Made by a program: the position numbers and the translations under genes. Source: an uncultured Prevotella sp. (lineage in GTDB: Bacteria; Bacteroidota; Bacteroidia; Bacteroidales; Bacteroidaceae). From it: a DNA stretch of 64,000 nt. Numbering within the stretch: position 1 is the stretch's first letter; each line of letters starts with the position of its first letter. Where the stretch lies: assembly GCA_900315545.1 (NCBI GenBank), contig OMZM01000008.1:1-64000 (forward strand), given 5' to 3'. Shown here in pieces: positions 34,921 to 43,856 of this stretch. The notes under the pieces were generated by a model that worked only from the letters and a program-made list of their open reading frames with translations, made no database searches and was not told the DNA's origin.

Positions 34921-35910
34921 ATGCAAAATATCATACCACCAGTAGACAAGGCATTGCTTCGCAGCGAACTCACTCCCGACAAGCAGTTGAGGATGACAAA
35001 CAAGAGCAATAACGAAATATATATTGTAGACTATCATGATTCGCCAAATGTCGTGTGCGAGATAGGCAGACAGCGCGAGGAGACATTCCGCGCAGCCGGA
35101 GGTGGTACCGGCAAGGCTCTCGATATCGACGAGTTCGACACGATGGAGAAGTGCTACAAGCAGCTGATTGTATGGAATCCGGACGAGGAAGAAATAATAG
35201 GCGGATACCGATACAAGCTCGGAAACGAAGTAGACTTCGACGACAACGGACAGCCCATTCTGGCAACAAGCCATATCTTCCATTTCTCAGAGAGATTTAT
35301 CGAAGACTATCTCCCGCAGACCGTAGAGCTGGCGCGCTCGTATGTTACGCTGCCTTACCAAAGCTCGAAGATGGGCTCGAAAAGCCTATTTGCACTCGAC
35401 AACCTATGGGACGGACTCGGAGCACTGACAGTCATCATGCCCAACGTGAAGTATTTTTTCGGAAAGATGACGATGTATCCGTCTTACGACAGGCAGGGAC
35501 GCGACATGATACTCTACTTCCTGAAAAAGCATTTCAATGACAGGGATAACCTGATAATGCCGATGAAACCTTTGAAAATCGAAAGCAATGAAGACGAACT
35601 GGCACGCCTGTTCTGCTACGAAGACTTCAAGGAAGACTATAAGGTGCTGAACCGAGAAATACGCAATCTCGGTTTCAACATCCCGCCGCTCGTAAACGCA
35701 TACATGGGACTGAGCCCTACGATGAGAATGTTCGGCACAGCCATAAACGACGGATTTGGCGACGTGGAGGAAACAGGCATACTCATCGCCGTAGACGAGA
35801 TACTGGAGCAGAAACGGGTAAGACACATCGACTCTTTCGTGAAGAACAATCCGGAAGCCCTGCGCATCACGTCAGGAGCAAACAAGGTATTTTATAAAGA
35901 TAACAAATAA
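34921..35910 (+). CDS. GNAT-type amino-acid N-acyltransferase, probable GlsB
   Basis: A 329-residue protein of the OlsB/GlsB group. It has IYIVDYHDSPNVVCEIGRQREETFRAAGGGTG, KQLIVWNPDEEEIIGGYRY, ELARSYVTLPYQ and a C-terminal region NIPPLVNAYMGLSPTMRMFGTA that is typical of this group. The first step is transfer of a 3-hydroxyacyl chain to the amino group of glycine, giving a commendamide-like lipid in Bacteroides. It lies 79 bases after the PlsC-type gene on the same strand, which supports a two-enzyme pathway. The assignment to glycine is by analogy. Confidence 0.85.
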   Translation: MQNIIPPVDKALLRSELTPDKQLRMTNKSNNEIYIVDYHDSPNVVCEIGRQREETFRAAGGGTGKALDIDEFDTMEKCYKQLIVWNPDEEEIIGGYRYKLGNEVDFDDNGQPILATSHIFHFSERFIEDYLPQTVELARSYVTLPYQSSKMGSKSLFALDNLWDGLGALTVIMPNVKYFFGKMTMYPSYDRQGRDMILYFLKKHFNDRDNLIMPMKPLKIESNEDELARLFCYEDFKEDYKVLNREIRNLGFNIPPLVNAYMGLSPTMRMFGTAINDGFGDVEETGILIAVDEILEQKRVRHIDSFVKNNPEALRITSGANKVFYKDNK

Positions 35911-35923
35911 AAATTGTAAAAAA

Positions 35924-35955
35924 TTTGTTTTTAACATTTTAATGTTGTAACTTTG
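35924..35955 (+). promoter_or_regulatory. Bacteroidetes-type promoter for the gene at 36065
   Basis: TTTG (35924-35927), a 20-bp spacer and TAACTTTG (35948-35955). The predicted start near 35962 gives a leader of about 103 bases. Confidence 0.78.
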
Positions 35956-35961
35956 TCGCCC

Positions 35962-36064
35962 GAAAATGTAATAAATTAATATAAACAAAAGGCTAAGCCG
36001 ACTAAATAGGGTTCTTTCGGCACAGCCTTGACCTAACAAACCTGAGGACCCTAACAACATCAAC
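35962..36064 (+). promoter_or_regulatory. Structured 5' leader with pseudoknot potential
   Basis: AAGGCT (35989-35994) pairs with AGCCTT (36024-36029) and GCCG (35997-36000) with CGGC (36018-36021), making a two-tier hairpin. Its loop contains TAGGGT (36007-36012), which can pair with ACCCTA (36048-36053), 11 bases before the start codon, giving an H-type pseudoknot. I do not recognise a riboswitch class. Confidence 0.5.
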
Positions 36065-38152
36065 ATGAAGAAATTAATTACTTTAATTAGCTTAGTGACA
36101 GTTTCGCTGTCGATGATGGCGCAGCCTATGGGCAAAAGAAAAGCCTACGACGATTATGGTGAACTCGTGAGAATCTTATATGAAGATTTCTCTAAGATGA
36201 CAACGGGTGAAGTCGGTAATCCCGACTTTGCAACGTCTCTCTGCATGGATCTTGGAGAATATGAGTATCCATGGTGGAACGTTAAACCGGAGTTCACAGA
36301 TCAGGAGCACTGGGGCGGTATAAATATATGGTCTGCAGGTGGCACTGTATACTTGGAAGCAACAACAGATATGGGTGGCGCCCGCCTAAGTTTACCAAAT
36401 ATTGACGGAACGGCACGTGGTGGAAAAGTAATCCTTCGGTTCAAGGCTCGTACAGACGAAGGACAGACATGCAACGCTGCCTTTGTTGAAGCTGGAGAAA
36501 CAAACAATATGGGTCCAGATTGGAGATTGCTTCCTAAAAATGCTGTGGGAGAAATAACAGACGAATGGAAAACCTTTGAGTTTTTGTATGATGAAGTAGG
36601 TCCTACTACAATTTTCATTATTGGTGCGGAGACAGGAAGTGGGTCTTCACTCAATCCGTTTTATGTGGACGATGTAGAGCTTCTACAGATTGAACAGGTT
36701 ATTGCCTCTCCTGAACTACTGCCACACAGCAACTATGAGGGACATGGCGAATACGCATCGTTCCAGGCAAACTGGAAGGCCGTAGAAGGCGCAGAAAGCT
36801 ATCTGCTCAATGTTTACACAAAGGACATTCAGGGTAACAAGACTTATTTTATGGAAATGCAGCCTGTCAATGGCACATCTTACACAGTTGAAGGTGTTGC
36901 ATCAGGACAGGTTTACTACTATGATGTTTGCTCTGTGAAAGGCGAAGACGTATCTCTGCCGTCTGCTCCTATTATGGTGGAAGACATAGCAGTTCCAGAG
37001 AACCTGACATCTACAGAAATAGTAGATGGCAAGTATACGGCATCATGGGATGCGGTTCCAACAGCTGAGGCTTACAACTATGTAGCTTATTTTGAGCAGA
37101 ATATAGGGGAAGACGCCGAAATCGCAGTAACAGACGAAAAAATGGATTATCTCCGTTTTCCTGAAAATCCTTCATTGGGAGACCTTTCGGGTGAAATATC
37201 AAACTTGACAGACGAGGAGTTCATCAACCAAATTAACTATTATAGAAATGGTGAACACGAAAACATAGATAATGTCTATTTCCAGTCATTCGATACATAC
37301 TATATAAATGATTTCCAGCAGTCTGGCTGGTATGCAACACACGCTCTGCCTTTGCGCAAGTGCCTTAAAGTTGACGGATGGTTCTATCAGCATAATGCAG
37401 GTGATGCTGGACTTATCTCTCCAGCTCTCGACCTATCGAAGAACAACGGTGAGTTCGACCTGTCTGTAAAGACGCTCGGTTTCACCGACGAGTATGGAGT
37501 ACTTACATCCTGTGCCGTTGCACTGTTCACATTCGACGAAACCAAGGGAGACTATACTCAGCAGGAATTGATATATATAGACCAAAAAGAAGAAGCATGG
37601 CAGGAAAACAGCATACATTTTGCAAATGGTGCTGAGAATTCCATTATCGGTCTTTACGCTGTACGCGGTGCAGAAGCTCTGCTCCTCGATGACTTGAAGA
37701 TAACCCAGAACTACAAGGCAGGCGACAAGTTCCTCAACCCATTCTTTGCAGAGCCACGATATTTCGAAACATCAACAGAAGTGGTACTTCCGCATCAAGT
37801 TGTTGATGCTGACATTTATCACCGCGTTCAGGCTGTACGCACAAAAGCATCAAGCAATCCGAACAAACAATTTGACGAGATAATAAGCAAGTTCTCTAAC
37901 ATGGAATATGTTGGCAAGGGAACTTCTACGGGCATCTGCACACCAGCTGTATCTTTGTCAAACGCAACAGTTCAGCTGCGCAACGGTCAGTTGATAGTAA
38001 ACAATGCTAACTCTGGTGTCGTTGAGGTTTACACACTCGCGGGCGAAAAGGTTTACACCGACCGCTCATGCAATACAACAGTGAATGTACCTGTTAAGCG
38101 TGGTACATATCTTGTTAAGGTAGGCAATCAGACAGTTAAGGTTGTATTCTAA
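36065..38152 (+). CDS. Secreted T9SS-tailed surface protein with jelly-roll and Fn3 domains
   Basis: A 695-residue protein with a signal peptide (MKKLITLISLVTVSLSMMA). An N-terminal carbohydrate-binding-like jelly-roll covers about 35-220 (VILRFKARTDEG...FYVDDVELLQ). One or two Fn3-like domains follow (about 225-400), then a second jelly-roll (about 410-575, with GDAGLISPALDLS and LLDDLKITQNY). The tail from about 630 (QLRNGQLIVNNANSGVVEVY, then GEKVYTDRS and KRGTYLVKVGNQTVKVVF) is a clear Por-type sorting domain. Role inferred: surface attachment or glycan binding; no catalytic motif. An exact promoter and a structured leader precede it. A terminator-like hairpin separates it from the next gene. 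Confidence 0.85.
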   Translation: MKKLITLISLVTVSLSMMAQPMGKRKAYDDYGELVRILYEDFSKMTTGEVGNPDFATSLCMDLGEYEYPWWNVKPEFTDQEHWGGINIWSAGGTVYLEATTDMGGARLSLPNIDGTARGGKVILRFKARTDEGQTCNAAFVEAGETNNMGPDWRLLPKNAVGEITDEWKTFEFLYDEVGPTTIFIIGAETGSGSSLNPFYVDDVELLQIEQVIASPELLPHSNYEGHGEYASFQANWKAVEGAESYLLNVYTKDIQGNKTYFMEMQPVNGTSYTVEGVASGQVYYYDVCSVKGEDVSLPSAPIMVEDIAVPENLTSTEIVDGKYTASWDAVPTAEAYNYVAYFEQNIGEDAEIAVTDEKMDYLRFPENPSLGDLSGEISNLTDEEFINQINYYRNGEHENIDNVYFQSFDTYYINDFQQSGWYATHALPLRKCLKVDGWFYQHNAGDAGLISPALDLSKNNGEFDLSVKTLGFTDEYGVLTSCAVALFTFDETKGDYTQQELIYIDQKEEAWQENSIHFANGAENSIIGLYAVRGAEALLLDDLKITQNYKAGDKFLNPFFAEPRYFETSTEVVLPHQVVDADIYHRVQAVRTKASSNPNKQFDEIISKFSNMEYVGKGTSTGICTPAVSLSNATVQLRNGQLIVNNANSGVVEVYTLAGEKVYTDRSCNTTVNVPVKRGTYLVKVGNQTVKVVF

Positions 38153-38172
38153 AACAATGCAGAACATATAAA

Positions 38173-38212
38173 TATGAGATGGCGGGGAAAGTTCCTGCCA
38201 CCTCATACTTTT
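38173..38212 (+). terminator. Terminator or attenuator hairpin between two cargo genes
   Basis: A 14-bp stem with two G-U pairs (38173-38186 with 38193-38206; TATGAGATGGCGGG / CCTGCCACCTCATA) is followed by CTTTTATAAAA. It lies 20 bases after the stop of the upstream gene and 38 before the next start. No separate promoter for the downstream gene was found, so partial readthrough is likely. Confidence 0.65.
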
Positions 38213-38249
38213 ATAAAAACAAATTATTAACTAACAATATTAATACATT

Positions 38250-41200
38250 ATGAAACAGATTTTACGTTTGAATGTCCTGCTAATGTTGATGTTGACAGGC
38301 GTTTTGGGCGTGAAGGCAGATGTATCGAGCTTAGCCGAGCTGAAAGCAGCTAAGGCGGGATGCGATTATGTGATACCTGCAGAACACCCAATTTATGTTG
38401 TCAGCAACGCTGGCGGCGACTATTTGCTGTATGACGGTACGGCAGGTTTGATGATTACTGACGGTAGTGGAGCTTTGGGCGGTCAGAAGAGTGGCAGCAT
38501 GATAACAGCTGGAATCTTGTACTTCGGATTTATCAACTTTGGAGGAGGAGCATTCTATCCTTACAAAAATGCTACTGGTTTGACAGTAACAGAGAATGCT
38601 ACTATTCCTGCACCAATGGACATCTCTGGCATAGAAAGCCTCACGACTAAGGATGGTGGTACATATTTCACTGCACACGGCTCGTTCGTAGAAAGCGGTG
38701 AAGATACTTACTTCACGACAGACAACGGTCTGTCGTACAAGATGACTAACTTCTTCAAGTTAGCATCGCCTAACTTTGCTTCTTATGTTGGCAAGACAGG
38801 CACGCTGACAGCAGTTGTTACCTATGAAAACAATGGTGCAAGATTCTCTCCGCTGACTAGCAACTTCTTCGTAGAGGATGGAGCAACTCCTCCTGTAGTT
38901 GCTCCAGCAAATCCAACATTCGAACCAGTTTCTGGTACAAAACTGAAAATTGGCGACGTAGTTATTATCGCTGCTCCTGGTTCTGATGTTTACTATACAT
39001 TAGACGGAACTGACCCTACTGTAGAAACAGGCATACCATGTGACCATTTTATCAAATTTGTCGCTGTCGGAACATACACAGTAAAGGCCATCGCAGTGGA
39101 TAAAGGAATTGCAAGCGAAGTAGTTACGGCCACGTACGAAGTAGTTGATGACACTCCAAATACATTCCGCGAAATGCTGGATGCAAAGAATACGTCGTCC
39201 GTGAAATACACTATGCCTGACAATGCACAGGTATTGCGCTTGATACCGTCAAAGCGTTTGGTTTTGTGGGACGGCACTGCTGCAATCCTTGTTTACATGG
39301 ACAACTTGGACGGCAAGTTCACTAACCTGTCATACAGCGATGCTAATTACTATTCAGGCTATACGGGATGCAGTATAAGTGGAGAAGCGGAAATGTGCTT
39401 CGAAGAAAATTATTATGACTTCTATATTCAAGGCAATGCTACACTGACATTCGGAACTAAGAGCCCGCTCACTCCTATTACTGTAACAGGTACAGAGGCT
39501 ATAAAGGCTGACAAGAGCAATCTGTATGCTTACGCTCAGATGCACGGAACAATGAACGGCGATACGTTCACTGCTGACGACGGCACAGAGTTTAAAATAA
39601 ATGAAGAATTCGAGAAAGGCGTAAAAGGCAAGTCTGGTGCCGGAACTATCAAGGCCATGTTGGGAAATCCTTATGGCTCTGCGGTTGAGAGTTTGCTGAC
39701 TATCGTTGAAACCAATGCATGGACAGCCGATCCTTCTGAGGCTGACTTCGAGGGCGAGGTAATGTCGTTGGCAGAACTCAAGACCAAGAACTACGATACT
39801 GTCAGATTTAAGTTTGAACAGGATAAGGTACAGGTTGTTGCAACCAATACAGAGAATGGTTTCGACTATATGTATCTCTGGGACGGCACTGACGGTGTAC
39901 TTATAAATGGATACCTTTCTAACAGTGTTGACTTCAACTTAGAACAGGGACAGATAATAAACGGCGGTATCGAAGCAACATACACCGGAAGCTATGGCAA
40001 TGCCCTGTATTTCAATCAAGAATATTATCCAACAAACGAATTTGTACTGAACAAGGATATCGTTAAAGACCTTATCCCTCTCAAGAAGACACTGGCGGAA
40101 GTAACTGCTACTAAGGGTGAGGCTACATACGAGTTCTCTTATCTTGCTATCGACGGTAAGATAGAGAATGGTAAACTTGTTTCTGGCGACAAGTCGGTAG
40201 ATTTGTCTACATCGGTATGTGCAACAGCCGACCTGACGAAGTATGAAGGTCAGACTGGTACGTTCTACGGACTCTATCAGTCTCGCGGTGCGGAAGCGCT
40301 CATGCCTATCAGCGAATACTACTTCGCCAAGGCAGACAATCCCAACCCCAATCCTACAACGATAGCAGAACTTTGTGCTATTGAGGAGGAAGGCGACTAT
40401 ACTCTCACTCTGACAGAAGAGGACTACTATAAGGTACAGGTACTTGCAGTTGAAGGAACTACAGTCAATCTGTGGGATGGCGCCGACGGTATGGTAACCG
40501 TCGACCTGACAGAGAGCATAGGTTCCGACAAGGTCGGTTCGTTCATCTATGGCGACGTTGTATTCGGAGTAAGCAATCCTTACGGCGATGGAATGGAATA
40601 TACTATCAAGGATTTAGCCAGTGCTTCTTTCTCTGAGCCAACAGACTTCCTGCCGGCAATAGTGAAGGTAGACATGCACGAGGGCGACTTCGTTAAGTTT
40701 GACGGAACAATAGAAGCAGATGCAGAAAATCAGTTTGTTAACGTTAATGGCAATAAGTATTGGCTCTTCGATTCTATGATTGATGTCAATATAGCCGACT
40801 ATGTAGGCAAGACTGGTACTATCACGGCTATTTGCAACGGACTGGATGAGGAAGGCAACTTCCTGATGGCGGTTTATCCGGAACTCTGGTTCGCAGAAGT
40901 TGAAGACCCACAGCCTGCCGGCACATTTGCAGAATTACTGTCATCAGTAGACAATGGTACAACTCTAACTGTTGAAATGCCTGAAAATGCACAGATGCTA
41001 TATGAGTTCGTCACTTCAGGTGAAGATGATTTTGAATGTGTTTTGTGGGACGGAACAGCAGGAATACGTTTGTATGCAAACTCTATGCTTTCTTCTATAT
41101 TCACAAACCGTGAAGCACATACACGCAACTTTGGCAAGAAGGTTACTGGTTCATTCACCGGTACATACGAGGCAAACTTCGAAGACTTCTACATTTTCAG

Positions 41201-41672
41201 CGTAGAAAACACTATGCTGCTGGGAGAAGAATCTGCGGTTACTCCATTGGAGGTTGAAGGTGCCGACTGCATGAAGGAAGACAAGTCAATGCTGCACTCT
41301 TATGTCAAGATGTCTGGTGAGTACGATGCTGAGTCTATGAAGTTTGTTGCCAACGACGGTACAGAGTTCTTTGTAGACAACGAAATGTCGACAGTAGCCC
41401 TTCCAACAGAGAGTGGCAAGTGCACAATCAAGGCAATGTTTGCCGGCGACAAGTACGGTAGCCTTGCCGGCACATCTTCAGAGAAGTCATATCTCTTCCT
41501 GCTCGAAGAAACAGCAGTAGAGTTTGGCGAAGTGAATGCTATCAACGGCATCAGCGTTGAAGAGGCTGCCAACGGCATCTATACTCTCGACGGACGTTTC
41601 GTAGGCAAGTCTGCAAAGAATCTTGCTAAGGGAATCTACGTTGTAAACGGAAAGAAAGTTGCTGTGAAATAA
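38250..41672 (+). CDS. Secreted repeat protein, five copies of an about 200-residue domain, T9SS tail
   Basis: A 1140-residue protein with a signal peptide (to about 24). Five related domains begin at about 26, 303, 503, 705 and 890. Each starts with a helix of the type SLAELKA or TFREMLDA and has a LWDGTAG...-type strand about 40 residues later, with a [S/T]VTPLEV / GxYG segment further on. The layout is reminiscent of OB-fold-like extracellular domains in Bacteroidales. Between the first and second is a chitobiase C-terminal-type domain (about 218-298; APGSDVYYTLDGTDPT). The end GIYTLDGRFVGKSAKNLAKGIYVVNGKK is a Por-type tail. The function is unknown; a binding or structural surface protein is likely. 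A strong terminator follows. Confidence 0.83.
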   Translation: MKQILRLNVLLMLMLTGVLGVKADVSSLAELKAAKAGCDYVIPAEHPIYVVSNAGGDYLLYDGTAGLMITDGSGALGGQKSGSMITAGILYFGFINFGGGAFYPYKNATGLTVTENATIPAPMDISGIESLTTKDGGTYFTAHGSFVESGEDTYFTTDNGLSYKMTNFFKLASPNFASYVGKTGTLTAVVTYENNGARFSPLTSNFFVEDGATPPVVAPANPTFEPVSGTKLKIGDVVIIAAPGSDVYYTLDGTDPTVETGIPCDHFIKFVAVGTYTVKAIAVDKGIASEVVTATYEVVDDTPNTFREMLDAKNTSSVKYTMPDNAQVLRLIPSKRLVLWDGTAAILVYMDNLDGKFTNLSYSDANYYSGYTGCSISGEAEMCFEENYYDFYIQGNATLTFGTKSPLTPITVTGTEAIKADKSNLYAYAQMHGTMNGDTFTADDGTEFKINEEFEKGVKGKSGAGTIKAMLGNPYGSAVESLLTIVETNAWTADPSEADFEGEVMSLAELKTKNYDTVRFKFEQDKVQVVATNTENGFDYMYLWDGTDGVLINGYLSNSVDFNLEQGQIINGGIEATYTGSYGNALYFNQEYYPTNEFVLNKDIVKDLIPLKKTLAEVTATKGEATYEFSYLAIDGKIENGKLVSGDKSVDLSTSVCATADLTKYEGQTGTFYGLYQSRGAEALMPISEYYFAKADNPNPNPTTIAELCAIEEEGDYTLTLTEEDYYKVQVLAVEGTTVNLWDGADGMVTVDLTESIGSDKVGSFIYGDVVFGVSNPYGDGMEYTIKDLASASFSEPTDFLPAIVKVDMHEGDFVKFDGTIEADAENQFVNVNGNKYWLFDSMIDVNIADYVGKTGTITAICNGLDEEGNFLMAVYPELWFAEVEDPQPAGTFAELLSSVDNGTTLTVEMPENAQMLYEFVTSGEDDFECVLWDGTAGIRLYANSMLSSIFTNREAHTRNFGKKVTGSFTGTYEANFEDFYIFSVENTMLLGEESAVTPLEVEGADCMKEDKSMLHSYVKMSGEYDAESMKFVANDGTEFFVDNEMSTVALPTESGKCTIKAMFAGDKYGSLAGTSSEKSYLFLLEETAVEFGEVNAINGISVEEAANGIYTLDGRFVGKSAKNLAKGIYVVNGKKVAVK

Positions 41673-41693
41673 GTAGCGGCAATTCTCAATAGT

Positions 41694-41730
41694 AAAACTG
41701 CGGAAACATCATGTTTCCGCAGTTTTTTTT
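41694..41730 (+). terminator. Strong rho-independent terminator
   Basis: A 14-bp perfect stem AAAACTGCGGAAAC / GTTTCCGCAGTTTT with a 5-nt loop, ending in a run of eight T. It ends the transcript of the five-domain surface protein. Confidence 0.9.
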
Positions 41731-41840
41731 ATTTTGCAGCCTGCTGAAGTTTATAGGTATAAGCGTCGGTTTGCGCAGTAAAGTGTTGCAAGGTTGCCTT
41801 GTGCAGGCTGGGATGCCTGCAATCCATATTTTTTTTGTTA

Positions 41841-42290
41841 CAGCAAAAAGTGTGCCAAAGTGAACAAGATTTTGTTTCGGGTCGAAAATGTATGAAAATT
41901 TTTGACAGAGAAAAAGTTGCAAAATAGATGCGGAATAGGCTCTGGAAGTGTGAATGTTTGTGAAAAATCGGCTCGGGGATAATTGTTAAAAATGTCAAAG
42001 AGTATCTTTGAGGCGGCTATTTCGTCTTTTTGTCCTGCAAAACACTGTGTCCGACTGCCCCAAACACTATGTTTGGCATCCTCAAACAGTGTGTTTGACA
42101 TTGTCAAACATGCTCTTTGACAATTTTAACACTTGCTTTTCCTGCACAAAAGATATGTGTTTGCTAATAACAAACTGACTGTCAGTATGTTGCGGATGCA
42201 CGCGAAATACGCGCGTATTTTGCCCCTCAGATTTCAGAAACGACTTTCTCGGGCATTCTCGCGACAGTAAACGGGCGAATATTGATTATA
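41841..42290 (+). repeat. Dispersed 450-bp non-coding element, copy C
   Basis: Begins CAGCAAAAAGTGTGCCAAA and ends ATTGATTATA, like copy D, and aligns along its whole length. Its right flank is nearly identical to copy D over TTTCAGAAACGACTTTC, CGGGCATTCTC and GCGACAGTAAA. It lies in the convergent gap between the five-domain surface protein gene and murF. Bases 42291-42400 show only a weak GACATG/CATGTC hairpin (42354-42374). Confidence 0.88.
41984..42136 (+). repeat. Seven tandem 22-bp units, core of copy C
   Basis: The core is 153 bp, one base shorter than the others because unit 3 has 21 bases. The arms at 41984-42002 and 42113-42131 pair with one mismatch. Confidence 0.85.
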
Positions 42291-42400
42291 GTTTTTTGCT
42301 GTCATCAGACAGTAAAATGTCGCGCAACAGATGTGCCATTGCCTGAATTTGCAGACATGCCTTTAAGACATGTCGCTCTTTGTGAAGTCATTTTTCGCTG

Positions 42401-43735
42401 CTAAAGCAGCTCGGTCAGTTCGGAAAGATGAAGGCTGTTGCTGCCTTTAATTAGTATCAGACAGTCTTTCTTCGGGTTTTCTTTCAGTTCTTTCTTCACT
42501 TCCTCTGCGTTGTTGAACTTCTGATAGTGGCATTTTATCTTTGCGTAAGCCTCGCCGACAAGCCAAACATTCGACATTGACATCTGACGTATGCGGTTGA
42601 CAATGCGACGGTGTTCCTCATCGCTGTTTGCGCCGAGTTCGTTCATCTGCCCTATAATCACCATCTTGTTTTCTGCTTTTATCTGCTCGAAGTTGTCAAG
42701 TGCCGCCAGCATTGACGTAGGGTTGGCGTTGTAGGCATCTACGATGAGCCTGTTGCTGCCAGTAGTTATCAGTTGCGAGCGGTTGTTTGTCGGCACATAT
42801 TCGTTCAGCGCCTTACATATTTTCTTCGGTTCCACCCCGAAGTTGATGCCCACAGCCACAGCCGCCAGCACGTTGTCGATGTTGTATCTGCCAATGAGTT
42901 GTGTCCTGACCTCGTGCCATGTCATCTCCTCGCCCCTTTCCGAAAGCTCATTTAGTGGCTCGTGCCATCTCATTGTCAGGTAAGGCTCGCAGGAAACTAC
43001 TTCGCCTATGATGCAGTCTTCCTCGTTGTCCTTGTTGGTAGAGTATGGCGTTACCCATACGTTGTCGGGCAATATCTCCAGCAGGTTGTTGTTGTCGGCA
43101 TTTATGAAGACAGTAGAGTCTTCCTTCGATGCAAGAAACTTATACAGTTCGCCTTTAGTCCTGATAACACCTTTCAGCGAGCCGAAGCCCTGCAGGTGAG
43201 CCAGTCCCACGTTAGTTATTATGCCGTAGTCGGGCTCGGCAGTCTCAGCCAGCGTCTTTATGTCTCCCGGATGGCTTGCTCCCATTTCAATTATTGCAAT
43301 CTCATGCTCCTTGTTCATCCTGAACAGCGTTTTCGGCACTCCCACGTCGTTGTTGAAGTTGCCCTCCGTAGCCAGTACGTTGTATTTCTGTCGCAGCACA
43401 GAGGCTATGAGTTCCTTAGTCGTAGTCTTTCCGTTAGTGCCGGTAATGCCGATGACTGGAATGTCGAATTGCCGTCTGTGCTCGCGTGCCAAAGCCTTGT
43501 AGGTTTGCAGCGTGTCGCTTACAAGTATATATCTCTCGTCGTTTTCCTCCACATATTCACTGTTGTCAACCACAGCGTATGAGCAGCCACTCGCAAGAGC
43601 CTGCGCGGCAAACTTGTTGCCGTCGAAAGTTTCGCCCTTCAGGGCAATGAATATTGAGCCTTCCGGGCAGTTCCTGCTGTCGGTAGTTATGACAGGGTGC
43701 TGCTTGTATAAATCGTAGAGATTTCTAGTATTCAT
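42401..43735 (-). CDS. murF: UDP-N-acetylmuramoyl-tripeptide--D-alanyl-D-alanine ligase
   Basis: Adds D-Ala-D-Ala to complete the UDP-MurNAc pentapeptide. From the ATG at 43735 (MNTRNLYDLYKQHPVITTDSRN) the protein is 444 residues. The ATP loop is [19 protein letters not shown], followed by NFNNDVGVPKTLF, EMGASHPGDI, NVGLAHLQGFGS and DAYNANPTSM. The frame to 43774 extends past a promoter-like element and is rejected. The gene stands outside the dcw cluster, as is usual in Bacteroidales. Confidence 0.95.
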   Translation of the reverse strand: MNTRNLYDLYKQHPVITTDSRNCPEGSIFIALKGETFDGNKFAAQALASGCSYAVVDNSEYVEENDERYILVSDTLQTYKALAREHRRQFDIPVIGITGTNGKTTTKELIASVLRQKYNVLATEGNFNNDVGVPKTLFRMNKEHEIAIIEMGASHPGDIKTLAETAEPDYGIITNVGLAHLQGFGSLKGVIRTKGELYKFLASKEDSTVFINADNNNLLEILPDNVWVTPYSTNKDNEEDCIIGEVVSCEPYLTMRWHEPLNELSERGEEMTWHEVRTQLIGRYNIDNVLAAVAVGINFGVEPKKICKALNEYVPTNNRSQLITTGSNRLIVDAYNANPTSMLAALDNFEQIKAENKMVIIGQMNELGANSDEEHRRIVNRIRQMSMSNVWLVGEAYAKIKCHYQKFNNAEEVKKELKENPKKDCLILIKGSNSLHLSELTELL

Positions 43736-43771
43736 ATAGCTATATATTATAATATGTGTTCCTAATGCATG

Positions 43772-43779
43772 CAAAATTA
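43772..43779 (-). promoter_or_regulatory. Possible -7 element for murF
   Basis: TAATTTTG on the minus strand, matching TAnnTTTG, 36 bases before the murF ATG. No -33 TTTG at standard spacing. It supports the start at 43735. Confidence 0.4.
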
Positions 43780-43822
43780 GTTATTTTCATCGACATAATA
43801 ATTATTTTTCACGTAAAATGAG

Positions 43823-43830
43823 TAATTTTG
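43823..43830 (+). promoter_or_regulatory. Possible -7 element for the dGTPase gene
   Basis: TAATTTTG, matching TAnnTTTG, 26 bases before the ATG at 43857. It overlaps the longer reading frame that starts at 43818, which argues for the later start. Confidence 0.4.
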
Positions 43831-43856
43831 CAGAAATATTTTATATCGCTATAAAA

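Noticed and set aside
35962-36064. preQ1 or other named riboswitch
   Set aside because: Loop and stem sequences do not match a class I can identify; reported only as a structured leader.
41729-42107. Minus-strand frames of about 89 codons over copy C
   Set aside because: Weak similarity to the frame in copy A comes from the DNA repeat itself; the other copies have stops.
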